This document shows, piece after piece, positions 34,401-46,595 of a stretch of DNA of 64,000 nt; the stretch's first letter is position 1, and every line of letters starts with the position of its first letter. Position numbers and translations under genes: made by a program. The stretch comes from Lytechinus variegatus. Lineage: Eukaryota > Echinodermata > Echinoidea > Temnopleuroida > Toxopneustidae. Under the pieces are notes generated by a model that was not told where the DNA came from, searched no databases, and saw nothing but the letters and a program-made list of their open reading frames with translations. The stretch is from assembly GCF_018143015.1 (NCBI RefSeq), contig NC_054752.1, positions 3,038,001-3,102,000 on the forward strand, in the 5' to 3' direction.

Positions 34401-37400
34401 TTCACTTTAGAGAAAAAATGAAGTTTCAGATTTCACTTAAGCAGTCAAATTTTCTTAAAAAGTAATCTATAAAGTCTCAATTTCCAATAGAAAAATCACA
34501 ATATTGATAAAATGTTGTAGTTTTTTCCATCATCAAAAAAATAGAATAGTAAATTGCAAAATGTGAAAAATGTGGCTATTTTTAAACAATTCGTCTTTTC
34601 TGTCTCTACTAAAAGCAAACAAGGCCCCAGAGGTCTCTTTTTACTTTTGAATAGTTGATTAATGTTTAAATCAACAGAAAATAATCGTTAAATGTCATGC
34701 CATTCATCAATTTTAGAGAAATCTGCCTTCAGATTTGTGTGATTTCTTTACCATTATCAGTGTCATGTCCGTTACGTTTTTCACTTAAAGTTTTCACAGC
34801 TTACAGGAAATTTGTCTAAAGGTACTGCAGATTCAGATTCTATTTTAGAATTAAACCCCCTACCATGTGTACCAATCATTTTCCCTTACAACTTCTCATT
34901 TTCATAAAAATGGCGTAACGGACATGACAATTCGCGTAACGGACATGACGCCTTATATATGGCAAAAGGCAGCATTCACAAAAACAAAATATTAGGCTCA
35001 GTGTCACAGACTGAGGTCAGTCTCAATTATTTTAGGATAGCTGAATGTAATATTTCCTAGAATATGCATGTCATTCAAGCTATTTTTAGAAGTTGGTGAA
35101 TGATGAAAGCTCAGCTCTTGTTCTGGTAGATTTTTCTGATAATTAATGGTATGCCACATAATATTACATGTAGGATAAGATGAAGCTAGTTCTGGGCCTC
35201 TGGCAACATACTCAGATCACAATCTGCATCATTTGTGTTTGAACAAACATTTGATTAATATCTTGGGTTTTTGCACTGACAGTTTGGAGCATGATAAAAC
35301 TCCAACTTGTGAATTCATGATCATTACTTCAAAGTATCTGACTTTCACCAACCTCTACATGTACTTCTTCAGTGATGGCACTGGCTCACATTTAAAAGCA
35401 AGTTTGTATTCGGATATCTGTGTTACATGATGTAGCTCTATATGAATCTACAGTGGCACTTCTTTGCAGTATCACAAGCAAAGGGGCTGTGGAAAGAATG
35501 TGGCGCGATCAATAAATTATGTCATCATAGTATTTTGGTCAGCCATAATCACGATTTGAATGATGTATCTTCAATTGTACACAAGCAGCGCGGACAATAC
35601 AACGAAATTAAATACAGCCACATTTGTCAGCAAGCAAGATCGTAAGATTTAGAGCATCCAAGATTTGATGAAAGGATGATTATACTCAGGATGATAGTTA
35701 TTTTGAATGAAAAAAAAATCTCAGAAGCTATTTACAAACATTCCGATTGCCTTTCAACTCATCCATAATGAAAGACCGGTTTCCAGGTACTGCTATTGAA
35801 TTTTTATTAAAATACTTTTTAATACCATTTTTTGTAATCTTAAAGCTGACATTAATACTAGTACATGTTCTTTATCATACAATACATTCCATAATATGTT
35901 CATCTTGGATATATACAGGTCTGGTACATTTTTTTTTCTTCTCACAAAAAATGAGATTTGGTCTCCTCAGTGTGCCTTAGTGGTATGATAAACATTGTAT
36001 TCAATATAAAATTATCACTTAGGCTATAGCTATTAAATTAATGATACATGCCAATAATATCTACATATTTTTCTTTAGAGTGTTAGCAAAGGTACTTTGC
36101 TGTTACATAATTACATTCATTATTCATATTTCTTTCATTTTCAATCTAAGAAGTGCTGATGAAGTTCCCTTCATAAGGGTGTCATGTCCGTTACGCTAGT
36201 ATATTATTAAATATTGAGGCATGAATAAAAAATAATCTTTTCTATCAATTTTTTCTCCTTTAATTAGGTGCGATGGATGGTAGTAACTGGAAAATACTCA
36301 TTAACTGTTGTTAACCGGTGTAAAATAAATTTTTCTAAATATTCTTTGGTTTTATAAATATTGTACAAAAAGACCCCCTCTCAAATTGCAAAATAATAGG
36401 AGATATTACAGATTACCAGTTATGATATGTGTCTCTAACCTCTAGCCTTAACATGTAAACAATTAGACTTGTACCATATCTTGTAATAAAATAATTATAT
36501 TCACTTACAAAAAGTGGACGAAACTGTCATGTCCGTTACGCTTCGTGTGTCATGTCCGTTACGCTACATTTTGAGCTAGGAATACAGAATGCACTGCATA
36601 AATGTTGTTAAACACCATTTTATGGATAGAGCATGATCTTAAGGTTAAATTAACACCAATGTCAGGTGCATGCAATCTAAGAATTCACAGGAATTTTGAT
36701 AAGCAATTGGAGGTAAAAATGCTTCGTCCATTTCGTGTCATGTCCGTTACGCTCACAAAGAGTGCAATTTCTCCGCAACGGTTCAACGAAACGATTTGAA
36801 ATTTTATGTGTATGTAACTGATACTTAAATGTGTCTGATAAGCTTAGTAACAATTATCAAAAGACTGCTAATTCTACTGTATAAACCTTTGAATTACAAA
36901 AATTTGTCTGAATGTCATGTCCGTTACGCTGGAATTGACCACATGTATCAGACATCTCCAGCATTTTTCACTAAGTTTTTATCATATAAAGTGGGTTTTC
37001 ATTTCACTTTTTATTGAATACTTGTTTCTCCATACTTTTCCCAAGCTTGACAATGATTTACAAAATGAAAATCAAGCCTAAGCCATTTCATGTAATCACA
37101 GCTCAGTGTAAACCAAATATCGTCACGATGGCCTCGGTGTGTGGGGGAGTGGGGTGGGGCGCAATGCACTTTTCGAAATGTTTTGGGCAAGGAAACAAGT
37201 TTTAAAAGGTACAAGATATCTTTAAATCAATTGTACTAGTTAAATTCCACGTGTTATTCATGATTAAGGTCTACTTTTATTCGCATAACTATTTCAAAGT
37301 TCAGCGCAAATAATTTTTCACTAACTTTTCAAAAGTAAGTGGTGCTCACTCAAGCGGAAATATTTTTCGACAGTTATTTCGTCACTTGCTTAAATTGATC

Positions 37401-40400
37401 TATACCAATGTTAAAATGTGGAAAAATCTTCAGGATGTAACAAATTTATAATTTTACAGGATTTTTTTCAAAGTCTGAACTTTTTTTGATACGCACTGCA
37501 GACCGCGGTGGGATTCGAAAACACGACTCTCTATTTTCAAGGCGAGAGTCAGAACCACTCCACCACGGCTCTCCCAAAATTGATGGGTGTCACATCCCAT
37601 TTTAGAAATACTTACCCCTATTGGCAAGAAACTCCTCAAAGAAAACATCCCACGATTCATACGTCGGAAGTCCCGGAATAAAACGACAGAAGTGGTAATA
37701 GGAGACAGCCGTATCCTTCGGGTTTCTGGCAATGTAAATCACCTGAAATTGAAGCATCTCAATCACCTTAGTATAGAGTGACTTAAGAGTGACATCGTGA
37801 CTTTTTGATTGTCTTTGATGCTTTGTTTCATTTTGTTTTTGTTTTCTGGATTTTGCAGATGAGGATATAACATTTCAAAAACCTAAATCCATGTTAATTT
37901 TTCAACCGCCTTATTTATTTCCTCATGTTTTCATTTATTTAACGTCTTGTGATTATGGTAAATAGGCCTGTAGAATGTACTTTTTTTCTGTTTGTTTGTG
38001 TATTTGTTTTTTAGCTTTGGGGCGGGGGTGGGTTCATGTTTACATATTGAGATACTGGTGATTGTTGGACTTTATATTTATATGTACAGCAGCTTTGGCA
38101 ACTCTTATTTAAATATTGTGTGAAAAAAATAGATGAAGAGAACAATGGTAGGCGTAGCTTAAATCAAGGTTCCCCAGAGCTATCTCCCCTTTGGTAAAAT
38201 TGGTGATGCCGAAAACTGTCTCTGTCGGGAATCGAACCCGGGCCCCCAGCTTTGAACGCCGGTGCCTTAACCACTAGACCACAAAGATGGGTTAGTGGCT
38301 AGGGCGACCCCGCTATTGCTTTGATAGAGTACACGTAATAGCTTTGATCCAGCTGAGGCATGGCGGCTTGTCATTGTTCAAAACCAACCTTCACCTAAAA
38401 AAGGAAATTATAATTGGTATTGTGTCAAAAATCTGTATACATGTATTTGACGGTCAGTCTAATCGGGGTCGCCCTAGCCACTAACCCGTCTCTGTGGTCT
38501 AGTGGTTAAGGCACCGGCGTTCAAAGCTGGGGGCCCGCGGGTTCTATTCCCGGAACACACATTTTTTCGGCATCACCAATTTTTCCAAAGGGTAGATAGC
38601 TCTGGGGAACCTAGATTTAAGCTACGCCTACCATTGTTCTCTTCATCCATTTCTTTCACACTACATATATATATATATATATACAGCCAGAAAAGGAGTA
38701 TACTTCAAAGAAATGGGAAGCTGCGTGAAGTAATTTGTTGTTCGTTGAGAATTGTTCTACCAAAGAAAAAAAACACCACTCGGTCAGCACCTAAAGGCCT
38801 ACGTGACGACCTCTAATTATTCTCGGTTATCTATGTTGTGTTCCGGTTCCAAAATGTTAGTTCATCGGATACTCTAAGCGTCAAATGAAAGAAAACATAC
38901 CCCTTGGTGATCAAGCTTTCAAAGTATTCGAGTTTAAAATGGGCAGTACCTTGCGGAGGCCCGCCCTATATTTGTTGTGTATTTAATTTATCTTTACCTT
39001 TGCTTTCGGATCATCAGTTCGGATACCCGGAGGTAGGAATGGCGAGTGACAGTGAGATTTGAGCATCCTTGGAGATGGCATCTTCTCGGCCAAATCAACA
39101 AATGCTGGTGATGTCTGAAATGTTGCAATAAATGGATATTCATTACAATGACGTCATACTCAATATCGATCTTAAATTCCAAAACGTTCACGGAAATATT
39201 TGTTCTACTTACACGTGGGCCCAGGAATAACGGTTGTATATTCAATATTAGCCAAGAAATAATAGTTGGATTTATACAGTGCTTTTTGCCAAGGAATACT
39301 TAGGTCAATTATAATTTCCTCTACTGTAGCTCGAGCTACCCCTTCATCGGCAACGCTCAGTCTACTCAAGATTTCAATCCTACCGGATACCCTTAGTGAA
39401 TACTCCTCACCTGAGTCGATGTTAGCTATTTCTTGCTGAAGGGAAACCTGTAATGGTTGGCGTTTGAATCCACGACATTCCCAACAATTTATAAAATGCA
39501 AAAAGCGAAATGAGCATTTTTCTTCAAATTAATTTTGTGACAGTTTGACCATGATAGTTAATCTACATTTAATTTCCTCTCTAGGTGATATTGTATTGAT
39601 TCCTGCAGAAAGTCACCTTTAACACATTTCTGTACAAATAAATTATACAAGAAATCAATGATACAGAGATTGTATCATATTGCAAAAAAATATTATAATT
39701 TTTCATGCTTGAAAGGCATGGTTTATATCAAAATTATTTTCGAAATATAATCATCAGAAACCTAATATAGTAACAATCTAATTCAGACATTTTCCTTATA
39801 CATTTGTCCCTCATAAGCATTATTGTCCTGCTGAAATTCCCAGTTGTGTGTCGTATATAGCTCATCGCCGCATTAGTCAAATTGAACACTCTAAAAAATG
39901 AAGTGCTAATTCAGCTCTTAAAGAGCGTATATAGTGACTGCACTTCGGAGTGCTGATTTTCCTCGTTCAAATTTGAACTAGACAAAACAGCACTCCGAAG
40001 TGCAGTCACTATACACGCTCTTTAAGAGCTGAATTAGCACTTCATTTTTTAGAGTGAATTTAGCCATGAATATCATATCAGGTTTCCCATCTTAACATGT
40101 TGTACATGACACGCTCCTTTATTTTATCCTGTAATGTATTCAAATTATGAATTTAGTCATCTTTCATCGTTATGAGCTTTGATATATGATATATACTTTA
40201 TTCATGACGTCATCACATTGCCATCATGGAGGCTGAATGCAAGCATTGCTGTGATTGTGGATTGCAGCTGACAACTATCAATTTACACTTTTTCCTCTAT
40301 CCTATGAGGAAGGGCGCTGTGAGATTATATGACGTCAGATCAAAAAAATATTATTAAAAAAAAATACATTCGATCTCTACTTACGGCAATGTTGAGCATG

Positions 40401-43400
40401 TCTTGCACAAACTCAAGAAATGGGACCTTCATCATAAGATGGGCGCCTTCTTGGTGACTGGCATCTCCGTCATGTTTAATCAACATACACAGATTCTCTA
40501 CCCACGTTGTACCTTAACAGTTGGCAAAGAAATTAAAATAAAACTGAACATAGAAAAAAAATGAAGTCTTATTCTTCATCTTCTGTTGATTACCTCCAGT
40601 CCTGGAGAACTGCGGTACCCAGTGGATACGCAGAAAAGGTGATTTGATAAAAAAAAGTGTTGATTAGTTATGCAGAGGTCCACGCCAATGATCCTACTCC
40701 GGTTAGTTCAATACCTTTTGATTTTATTACAACACATTTGGTTGTTACATTTGCAATCATTGGTGCTGTGTTTCCGCAGCTTCTGACACTAGACACTTTC
40801 CGCACAACAACCCGAATGGACAAACAAAAACTGTCCTGCAACGCAAATTGTGTGACATGAGAAAATTTCAACTTTTCGCAACCACAACGCGGACAATAGA
40901 TCTGCGGTTCGAGTGCAAAATTGTAGATGGTACTATGGTAACAGCGGTTACACTTCGTAATTCCGAAGCTTCGTAATTCCGAAGGTTCTTTATTCCGAAG
41001 GTTCGTAATTCCGAAACACGTAAATTGCCTATACCTCGATGTTCGTTAATCCGAAAACGAAAAAGGGTTCGTTAATCCGAACATTTGAGGCGTAATTCCG
41101 ACGATTCGTTATTCCGAAGGTTCGATAATCCGAAAACGAAATAAGGTTCGTTGTTCCGAAGGTTCGTTAATCCGAAAACGAAATAAGGTTCGTTGTTCCG
41201 AAGGTTCGTTAATCCGAAAACGAAAAAAGGTTCGTTATTCCGAAGGTTCGTTGATCCGAAAACGAAATAAGGTTCGTTTTTCCGAAGGTTCGTTAATCCG
41301 AAAACGAAATAAGGTTCGTTTTTCCGAAGGTTCGTTAATCCGAAAACGAAATAAGGTTCGTTAATCCGAAAATAAAATAAGGTTCGTTAATCCGAAAACA
41401 AAATAAGGTTCGTTAATCCGAAAACAAAATAAGGTTCGTTAATCCGAAAAATGAAAACCGGGAAAGCAGAGGCAGAGGCAAGGGAAGGGGGGCGGGGGAC
41501 ACTGTTGCCGTTCAATTATCATATGAGGATGGGAAGGCAAGGGCGGCCGAACGAACGAAATGGGCACTTTGGTGATATTTTCACCTTAAGATTATCATCT
41601 GCTTGAAGTCATTGTGTGTTTGATAGTGATTAAGAAGAGAAAAACTTTTTTGAAGTGACTTCTTATTATGGCAAAATGTATATTTAGACTTTATTTTTCG
41701 GGAGAGAGTATAATGAGCGAGCGGCTTGGTAAAACAAATTCAAAGGTGAAATTGTATAACGTTTTTTGTGGTCAATTATTAAAATGGCATTATTGCGAGG
41801 TGTTGCGAGCGTGAATCACAAGCTAAACTTTAGCTTATTTCAATAAAAAATGAAAATTAGTTTTTAAAAATCCGAGCAGATTTCTGCTGTCATTAAAAAA
41901 GATGTGCATCTAACTAAAGAATTAACACGAGCGCAAAACGCGAGCTTAAACATACTGACCAGAAAAGAAACATGTTAAAGAAAGCATTTAGTGACCTCTT
42001 TAGGATGAATATTTCACCAATCGAATGAGAGTGCGAAGCGCAAGCTGAAATTTTTCAATATTCCAGCCTGAAAACTTAACTTAACTTGTATACTTTAAAA
42101 AGAGTATTTTATTTCGAAAAAACATGAAAAACGGCATATTTATTTTTGAAAAAGGAACTTTCCCATTTTGGAAAATATTAATTCCCCTGTTTTTTATTCC
42201 ATTTTTGATGCCCCCTGCCTCCCTCCCGGTGGATCCAACTTTCGTCAAATAGAGGGGGGGGGGGCAATTTTTTTTAAACCATATTTTCCTTGATCGGCAG
42301 TTTAAAGTTGATTTTTGTTTGTTTCTTTGAAAGGGTAGTCCTAACAGTCAATAATTAGCTTTATCCTTATAAAATAAAGTAAATATGTAATAACATGATA
42401 AACCTTTTTTAAATAATGCGAGCGCGAGCTATATATTTTTGTTAACATGATGGGCAATATGTTTGTGATCTTCAAAGCGAGATGCCTATGTAACTAAAAT
42501 TAGATAATAACTGCTAGCAAGAAGCGCGAAGAGAATTTTTAAATATATAAGCTCTGACCTGATCTAAAGGGGACATTTTAAAAACTTTTTGCAGTTAGCC
42601 ATGAAGACGATGCGTGTTTTAGCCAATGGCGGCGGAACGATTTTTTTTTTTTTTGGGGGGGGGCAAAGTAAAAAAAAGGGGCCAATAGGGGCAATTTGGT
42701 GCAAACGGATATTTTCACCATTAGATTATCATCTGTGTAAAGAGGTTGTGTGTTTTGTAGTAACTAAATTGAGCACAATTGTTTAAGTGATCACTAAAGT
42801 TATATATTTACGTTTCATTTCTGCGAGCGTAGAGAGCAAGCGGTTTGGGGGAAAAAGTCAAATCTGAAGATGTAAAATTCACCTTTTTGGTCAATACTGT
42901 TAAAAGGGCATCCTTGTGAGATGTTGCGAGCGAATCACGTTCTCAAACTTTTGGAAATTTCATGTGGGCCTAGAATGATAATATTGATATAGATATCATT
43001 TACCCAGGGAAGCCACTTCAGTTCTGAAAACTATTCTCCCAGCTATTATTTTTTTACAAGAATGCTTAGAATGTCCAGTTTTCAGGTTGGAAAATCGGAA
43101 AAATTTGGCTCACGTTTCTCGCTCGCATCAAGTATTGTTTATTGAGGAACTCATTCTATTCCTGGTTACAAAAAAGAAGTATGAAATGTCCAGTTTTCAG
43201 GTTGGAATATCACAAATTTTAAGCTTGCGGTTCGCGCTCTCATTATTTAGTTCGTGAGATATATATTCTATTCATGAGTCACTAAATGCAGTCCTTAAAA
43301 GATTACTTTCTGAAGCCTGTTGCATAAAACTTTTTACCTGAGAAAACTCTGGTAAAAACTGAAAACTAAGGTTAGTCTGATTTCCGCCAAAAGTTTCATG

Positions 43401-45737
43401 CAACGGGCCCCAGGTCAGTATATAAACAAATTACAGCTCGCCCTCGCATTAATTCTTTAGAAAGAATCTTTCTCACGATTACAAAAAATGCTCCGAATGC
43501 TCACTTCACGTCTTGTTACATAGTTTAACTTGCGATTCGCGCTTTCAACATCTCACAAGGATCATTATTAGTATTATTTTTATTTTTATTACCAGCAGAA
43601 GCTGTTATTAAAAATGACATCCCCTCCAATACAAATCCTATTATCTAGAGGTTGCTCGCACGCTTCCAACACACTTGATCCCTGCATCTTTAATTAAACC
43701 ATTTGCTTATAGGCAGCAATTGCTCAGATAAAATCGAAATTAGCCTATGCTTGATCAGGGCGCCATTCTTAATGAAATACATGCTTTGGCCCCAACACAC
43801 GCATGTATCATCGATCGTTATTACTATCATTGCATAATATCGTGTAATCTTGTAATGACAACATCGTTTTTGTTACCAAAATGAATTATTTTCATTTTCG
43901 GAAATACGAACCTTATTTAATTTTCGGATTAACGAACCTTATTTCGTTTTCGGATTAACGAACCTTATTTCGTTTTCGGATTAACGAACCTTATTTCGTT
44001 TTCGGATTAACGAACCTTCGGAATTACGAACCTTATTTCGTTTTCGGATTAACGAACCTTCGGAATTACGAACCTTATTTCGTTTTCGGATTGACGAACC
44101 TTCGGAATTACGAACCTTATTTTGTTTTCGGATTAACGAACCTTCGGAATTACGAACCTTATTTCGTTTTCGGATTGACGAACCTCCGGAATTACGAACC
44201 TTCGGAATTACGAACCTTCGGAAATACGAACCTTCGGAATAACCGAACCTTCGGAATTACGAAGCTTCGGAATTACGAATGTATGCGGGTAACAGCGACA
44301 GGTCCGATTTGGGACGACTTTTTTACAACCATCAAGAGCCACATGGCCGTGGTCGTTGATCTCGAGAGGGCCTCTGTAGAAGCAACAGTCAAACAGCACG
44401 CCTCTAGATAGATTCTTACATTGCTTACACTTCGTCCAGGGAGCCTATGCCCCCCAAAACAGGATTTATAAAAAAGATTTTCATCAAAATATAGGGCTAT
44501 AATGGATCCAGGTTTTGAAAATAAATATAATATAGTAATCAACAACACCTTGGTATAAGTTGAAATCTTGTCCCCTATTTTGGGAGAAGTAAAGCATAAA
44601 GCCTATGGGCCATAATGGCTTGCCGTTTGTGTAGGAGCCAAAGAAAAAAAACCCCGCTGTTGCCATAGTAGCAGCAAGAATTTTGCACACGAACCGCATA
44701 TCTAATGTCAGCGTTTTTAAATTTGTCGGTGAGAAAAGTCCGAACCACTTAGTACCCCCTTTTTACTCAAATAAAATTTGAAAATACAATTGATATACAT
44801 GTAAGTGACCTTATATCTTTGCTTATTTTTCTAAAGACAACTTCTTTTTCTAAAGACAAATGAAGTTGTTTAAAAGTTGTTTAGATGTTATCATCTTTAA
44901 GCATGATATGGGAGCTTTATCCGGAAAATACTCTGTAAGGAGCTGCTCTGCACGATCCTGTAATTCACAAAGTTTACCAGAGCATGCCAAAGCAGGTGAG
45001 ATGCCTTCTAAGCTACCTCAGAAACATGTGCATGGGTGTCATCCCGGGATGGGGGGAAATATTCCCACAATTTCACTTGGAAAATGGCCTTGGTTATCAC
45101 CCCCCACCCATAATTTACGATCGAATATCATAGCATCTATTATGAATCATGTGAGAAGTATGACTATGATATTTAGGATAAGGAACCCCTCTCCGTAACC
45201 ATATCAACTTTGGTCATGTTGGTTACAAGCTTTTATCGTTCCAGTCGTAGCGTATTCCGATCTTTAACGGATCTTAGACAGATCGTATGAAGTGGTCTGA
45301 CGATACTCATTGGCGGTACTAACCTATAAAGAGGGAACACAGCATAGCGTATGGGAACTTTTTTAAAATGAAAAATCGAATGAAGTGAACGAGAAAAAAA
45401 ATCGAAATTTTTAAAACGAAAATGTGATTTTCAGATAGATTTTGACATATTATTCCTAATAAAACATCGTGTTCCCCCTTTACCCTTCGCTATTCTTACA
45501 TGTCTTACTACTTCTTTCTTGATTGTTCAGCACTCCCCCCCCCCTTCACCAACTCCTTAACAACAACATACCTGACTTTGGATAGGTTACTATGAAGAGA
45601 TCATCGGGTCGACACTCAAACTTCCTGACACGATCTATCACATCCTTGCGCATGATGTTGGGCATTATGACGCCTTCATACTCGTAGCAATCCTTGACCA
45701 CGCAATCGGGAACTTTAGTTGAAAATCCTGAACTCAT
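28418..45737 (-). CDS. Cytosolic sulfotransferase (SULT), tandem copy B, seven coding exons
   Basis: The closest relative of copy A, with the same predicted PAPS-dependent activity. Coding exons in gene order are 45572-45737, 40385-40512, 38998-39114, 37616-37742, 33337-33431, 32206-32404 and 28418-28524. Exon lengths and phases equal those of copy A and the product is again 312 residues. The PAPS loop, His119, Arg143/Ser151 and the C-terminal RKGVVGDWK are intact. Differences from A include Asn15 to Lys, Glu39 to Lys, His62 to Asn and Met63 to Leu just after the PAPS loop (WVEHMC becomes WVENLC), and Lys259 to Ala in exon 6. Introns are swollen by an L2-like LINE (intron 6), a 2.56-kb DNA transposon (intron 4) and a 3.34-kb foldback element (intron 1). 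All splice sites remain GT-AG, so the gene can still be expressed, although long inverted repeats in intron 1 could affect splicing (inference). Confidence 0.92.
28813..31780 (-). mobile_element. L2-like LINE, 5'-truncated, in intron 6 of copy B
   Basis: About 3.0 kb, inserted relative to A between AAAATAAGTA and TATTCTTACT, the A site being AAAATAAGTATTCTTACT. At most a 2-bp target duplication is visible. Read on the minus strand it starts inside the endonuclease and ends GCGCTTTATAAATATTG plus a TTATTATTA tail, as in L2/CR1-type elements. It is found only in B, so it inserted after the A/B duplication. Confidence 0.9.
28951..31778 (-). pseudogene. L2-like LINE ORF2 (endonuclease and reverse transcriptase), nearly intact
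   Basis: Starting at the truncated end, the minus strand reads [27 protein letters not shown] and LITGDFNS of the APE endonuclease. A single frame shift lies near 31255, between HRYHAMD and the expected [11 protein letters not shown]. The second frame then runs to 28951, broken only by one TAG near 30343 in [15 protein letters not shown]. Reverse transcriptase motifs are [46 protein letters not shown] and YADDLQLYF. The C-terminal region ends [20 protein letters not shown]. Two defects in about 2.8 kb indicate a young insertion. Confidence 0.9.
32629..32975 (-). mobile_element. tRNA-derived SINE, family 2, intron 5 (B)
   Basis: Keeps a B-box-like GTGTTCGAATCCCATCGCGG absent from the A and C copies. 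Its body differs from A more than the flanks do. Confidence 0.65.
34381..36940. mobile_element. 2.56-kb DNA transposon, 4-bp target duplication, decayed DDE-type transposase (B)
   Basis: Ends are GGGCAATTCC and GGTCAATTCC (inverted), flanked by ACAT on both sides. The A site reads TTATACATGTATC, which proves the insertion. It carries eight copies of TGTCATGTCCGTTACG. A decayed plus-strand transposase lies in pieces at about 35111-35645: [10 protein letters not shown], then [11 protein letters not shown] and [12 protein letters not shown], then [19 protein letters not shown]. From memory these resemble a DDE-type family common in invertebrates (VDFxEN, SDGxxSxxK, WHFFAxSxxKG). Sola-type is one possibility, given the 4-bp duplication. 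Confidence 0.75.
35111..35645 (+). pseudogene. Decayed transposase of the 2.56-kb transposon
   Basis: Three frames are needed. 35111-35241 holds VDFSDN with several stops. 35233-35430 holds [19 protein letters not shown] then [16 protein letters not shown]. 35442-35645 holds [20 protein letters not shown]. The aspartates in DFSDN and SDG would be candidate catalytic residues. There is no zinc finger or intact N-terminus. Family assignment is from motif memory only. Confidence 0.55.
38115..38662. mobile_element. Inverted-repeat element with two tRNA-Glu-like units (B)
   Basis: Orthologue of 15793-16337 with a minus-strand unit near 38217-38285 and a plus-strand unit near 38489-38560. Confidence 0.8.
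39256..39487 (-). mobile_element. Old SINE, intron 2 (B)
   Basis: Orthologue of 16929-17160. Confidence 0.6.
39887..40056. mobile_element. Hairpin MITE, 170 bp, intron 2 (B)
   Basis: Identical in plan to 17560-17729. Confidence 0.85.
40947..44287. mobile_element. Foldback-type transposon, 3.34 kb, intron 1 of copy B
   Basis: Flanked by the 10-bp duplication GGTAACAGCG (40937-40946 and 44288-44297), single in A near 18609 and in C. The ends are inverted arrays of a 26-27 bp unit (GGTTCGTTAATCCGAAAACG on the left, its inverse on the right) capped by TTCGTAATTCCGAAGCTTCG on both sides. Left array about 40950-41450, right about 43900-44280. No transposase is recognised. The structure matches foldback elements such as sea-urchin TU or Drosophila FB. 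Confidence 0.85.
41455..43890. repeat. Core of the foldback element with diverged internal repeats
   Basis: Segments near 41558 and 42690 share ATTTTCACC(A/T)TA(A)GATTATCATCTG, about 1.13 kb apart. GCGAGCG-AATCAC sequences near 41800 and 42930 recur inverted near 43500-43560. There are G-runs near 42255 and 42655. There is no open frame of note. Confidence 0.55.
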
Positions 45738-45859
45738 ACTGATGCTGCCTGCAAAGCATGTAACGTCATAAGGGGTTATGGAAGCTTAAAAGTGCAGCAA
45801 CAACCAATATCACATAACAGCAAAATAATCAGGAAACAAGATGTTGGGTCTAGCCATGT

Positions 45860-46400
45860 CGAGTCCTTCAGGATAGATGATTTAGTCGTGTTAACATCCT
45901 CTAGAATAGCTGATTAGCCGACGAGATCTCGGACCTCATCATTTCAGCATCCTTTAGAATAGCTGATCAGACAAGATCTTGGTTCTCACTATTTCTATAT
46001 CCTTTGGAAGAAGTGATCAGATGACAGGATCACAGATCATGTCAACATCATATATCAGAGATGAACAGGTGGCTCTGTATTCAGGGGTTTCACGACTACA
46101 GCCATAGGAGATTGCCAAGATTCTAGAGATCATCGTGTATACATCTTGTAATCTGATCATCTCCTCGAAAGGATGATGGAGACATGACGTGAACCAAGAT
46201 CGTGTCATCCGATTTTTCGACACGATGGCATCGAAGATCTTGTCATCATTATCTCTTCTACGTGATTTGTACACAATTAGATCTAAGATTGTGTCATGGA
46301 GCTATTGTAGCTCCATGATTGTGTCATCTGATCGCTCCTTCTATGGGATATGGACACGATAAGATCGAAGATCGTGTCATCTGATCATCACTTCTCCAGG
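45860..46400. repeat. Degenerate GATC-rich tandem repeats upstream of copy B
   Basis: Near-identical to 20190-20740. Confidence 0.6.
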
Positions 46401-46434
46401 GTGTGGACAGGATCACGAGGATTATCTGGACATC

Positions 46435-46595
46435 TGGGGAGCGTTTCATGAAAGGACTTGTCAGACGTTTTATCCGACAAGTCCCATTTTATCCGACAGT
46501 TGCCATAGTAACAGTGCTTCTCAGCCAATCAACATCAAGGAAAGTTGTCAGGTCTAACAACTTGTCGGACAAAAATGTTGATGAAACACTCCCCA
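46435..46595. mobile_element. MITE with GGGGAGCGTTTCATGAAA ends, upstream of B
   Basis: Orthologue of 20778-20938. Confidence 0.75.

Larger units (their letters stand above)
33944..37498. mobile_element. Tc1/mariner-like non-autonomous element with nested transposon (B)
   Basis: Same element as 14185-15175. It is interrupted at 34381-36940 by another DNA transposon. Confidence 0.8.
33735..37575 (-). mobile_element. tRNA-derived SINE, family 3, split, intron 4 (B)
   Basis: SINE halves at 33735-33943 and 37499-37575. Same truncated tail as A, with a MITE and then a further transposon nested inside. Confidence 0.7.

Noticed and set aside
40950-41452. Regular short repeats as a CRISPR array
   Set aside because: Units are contiguous with no unique spacers, are inverted at the far end and are bounded by a target-site duplication, so this is a foldback transposon end.
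44091-44411. 106-residue frame with repeated NLRNYEPYF
   Set aside because: It reads through the right array of the foldback element and into flanking intron, so it is not a gene.
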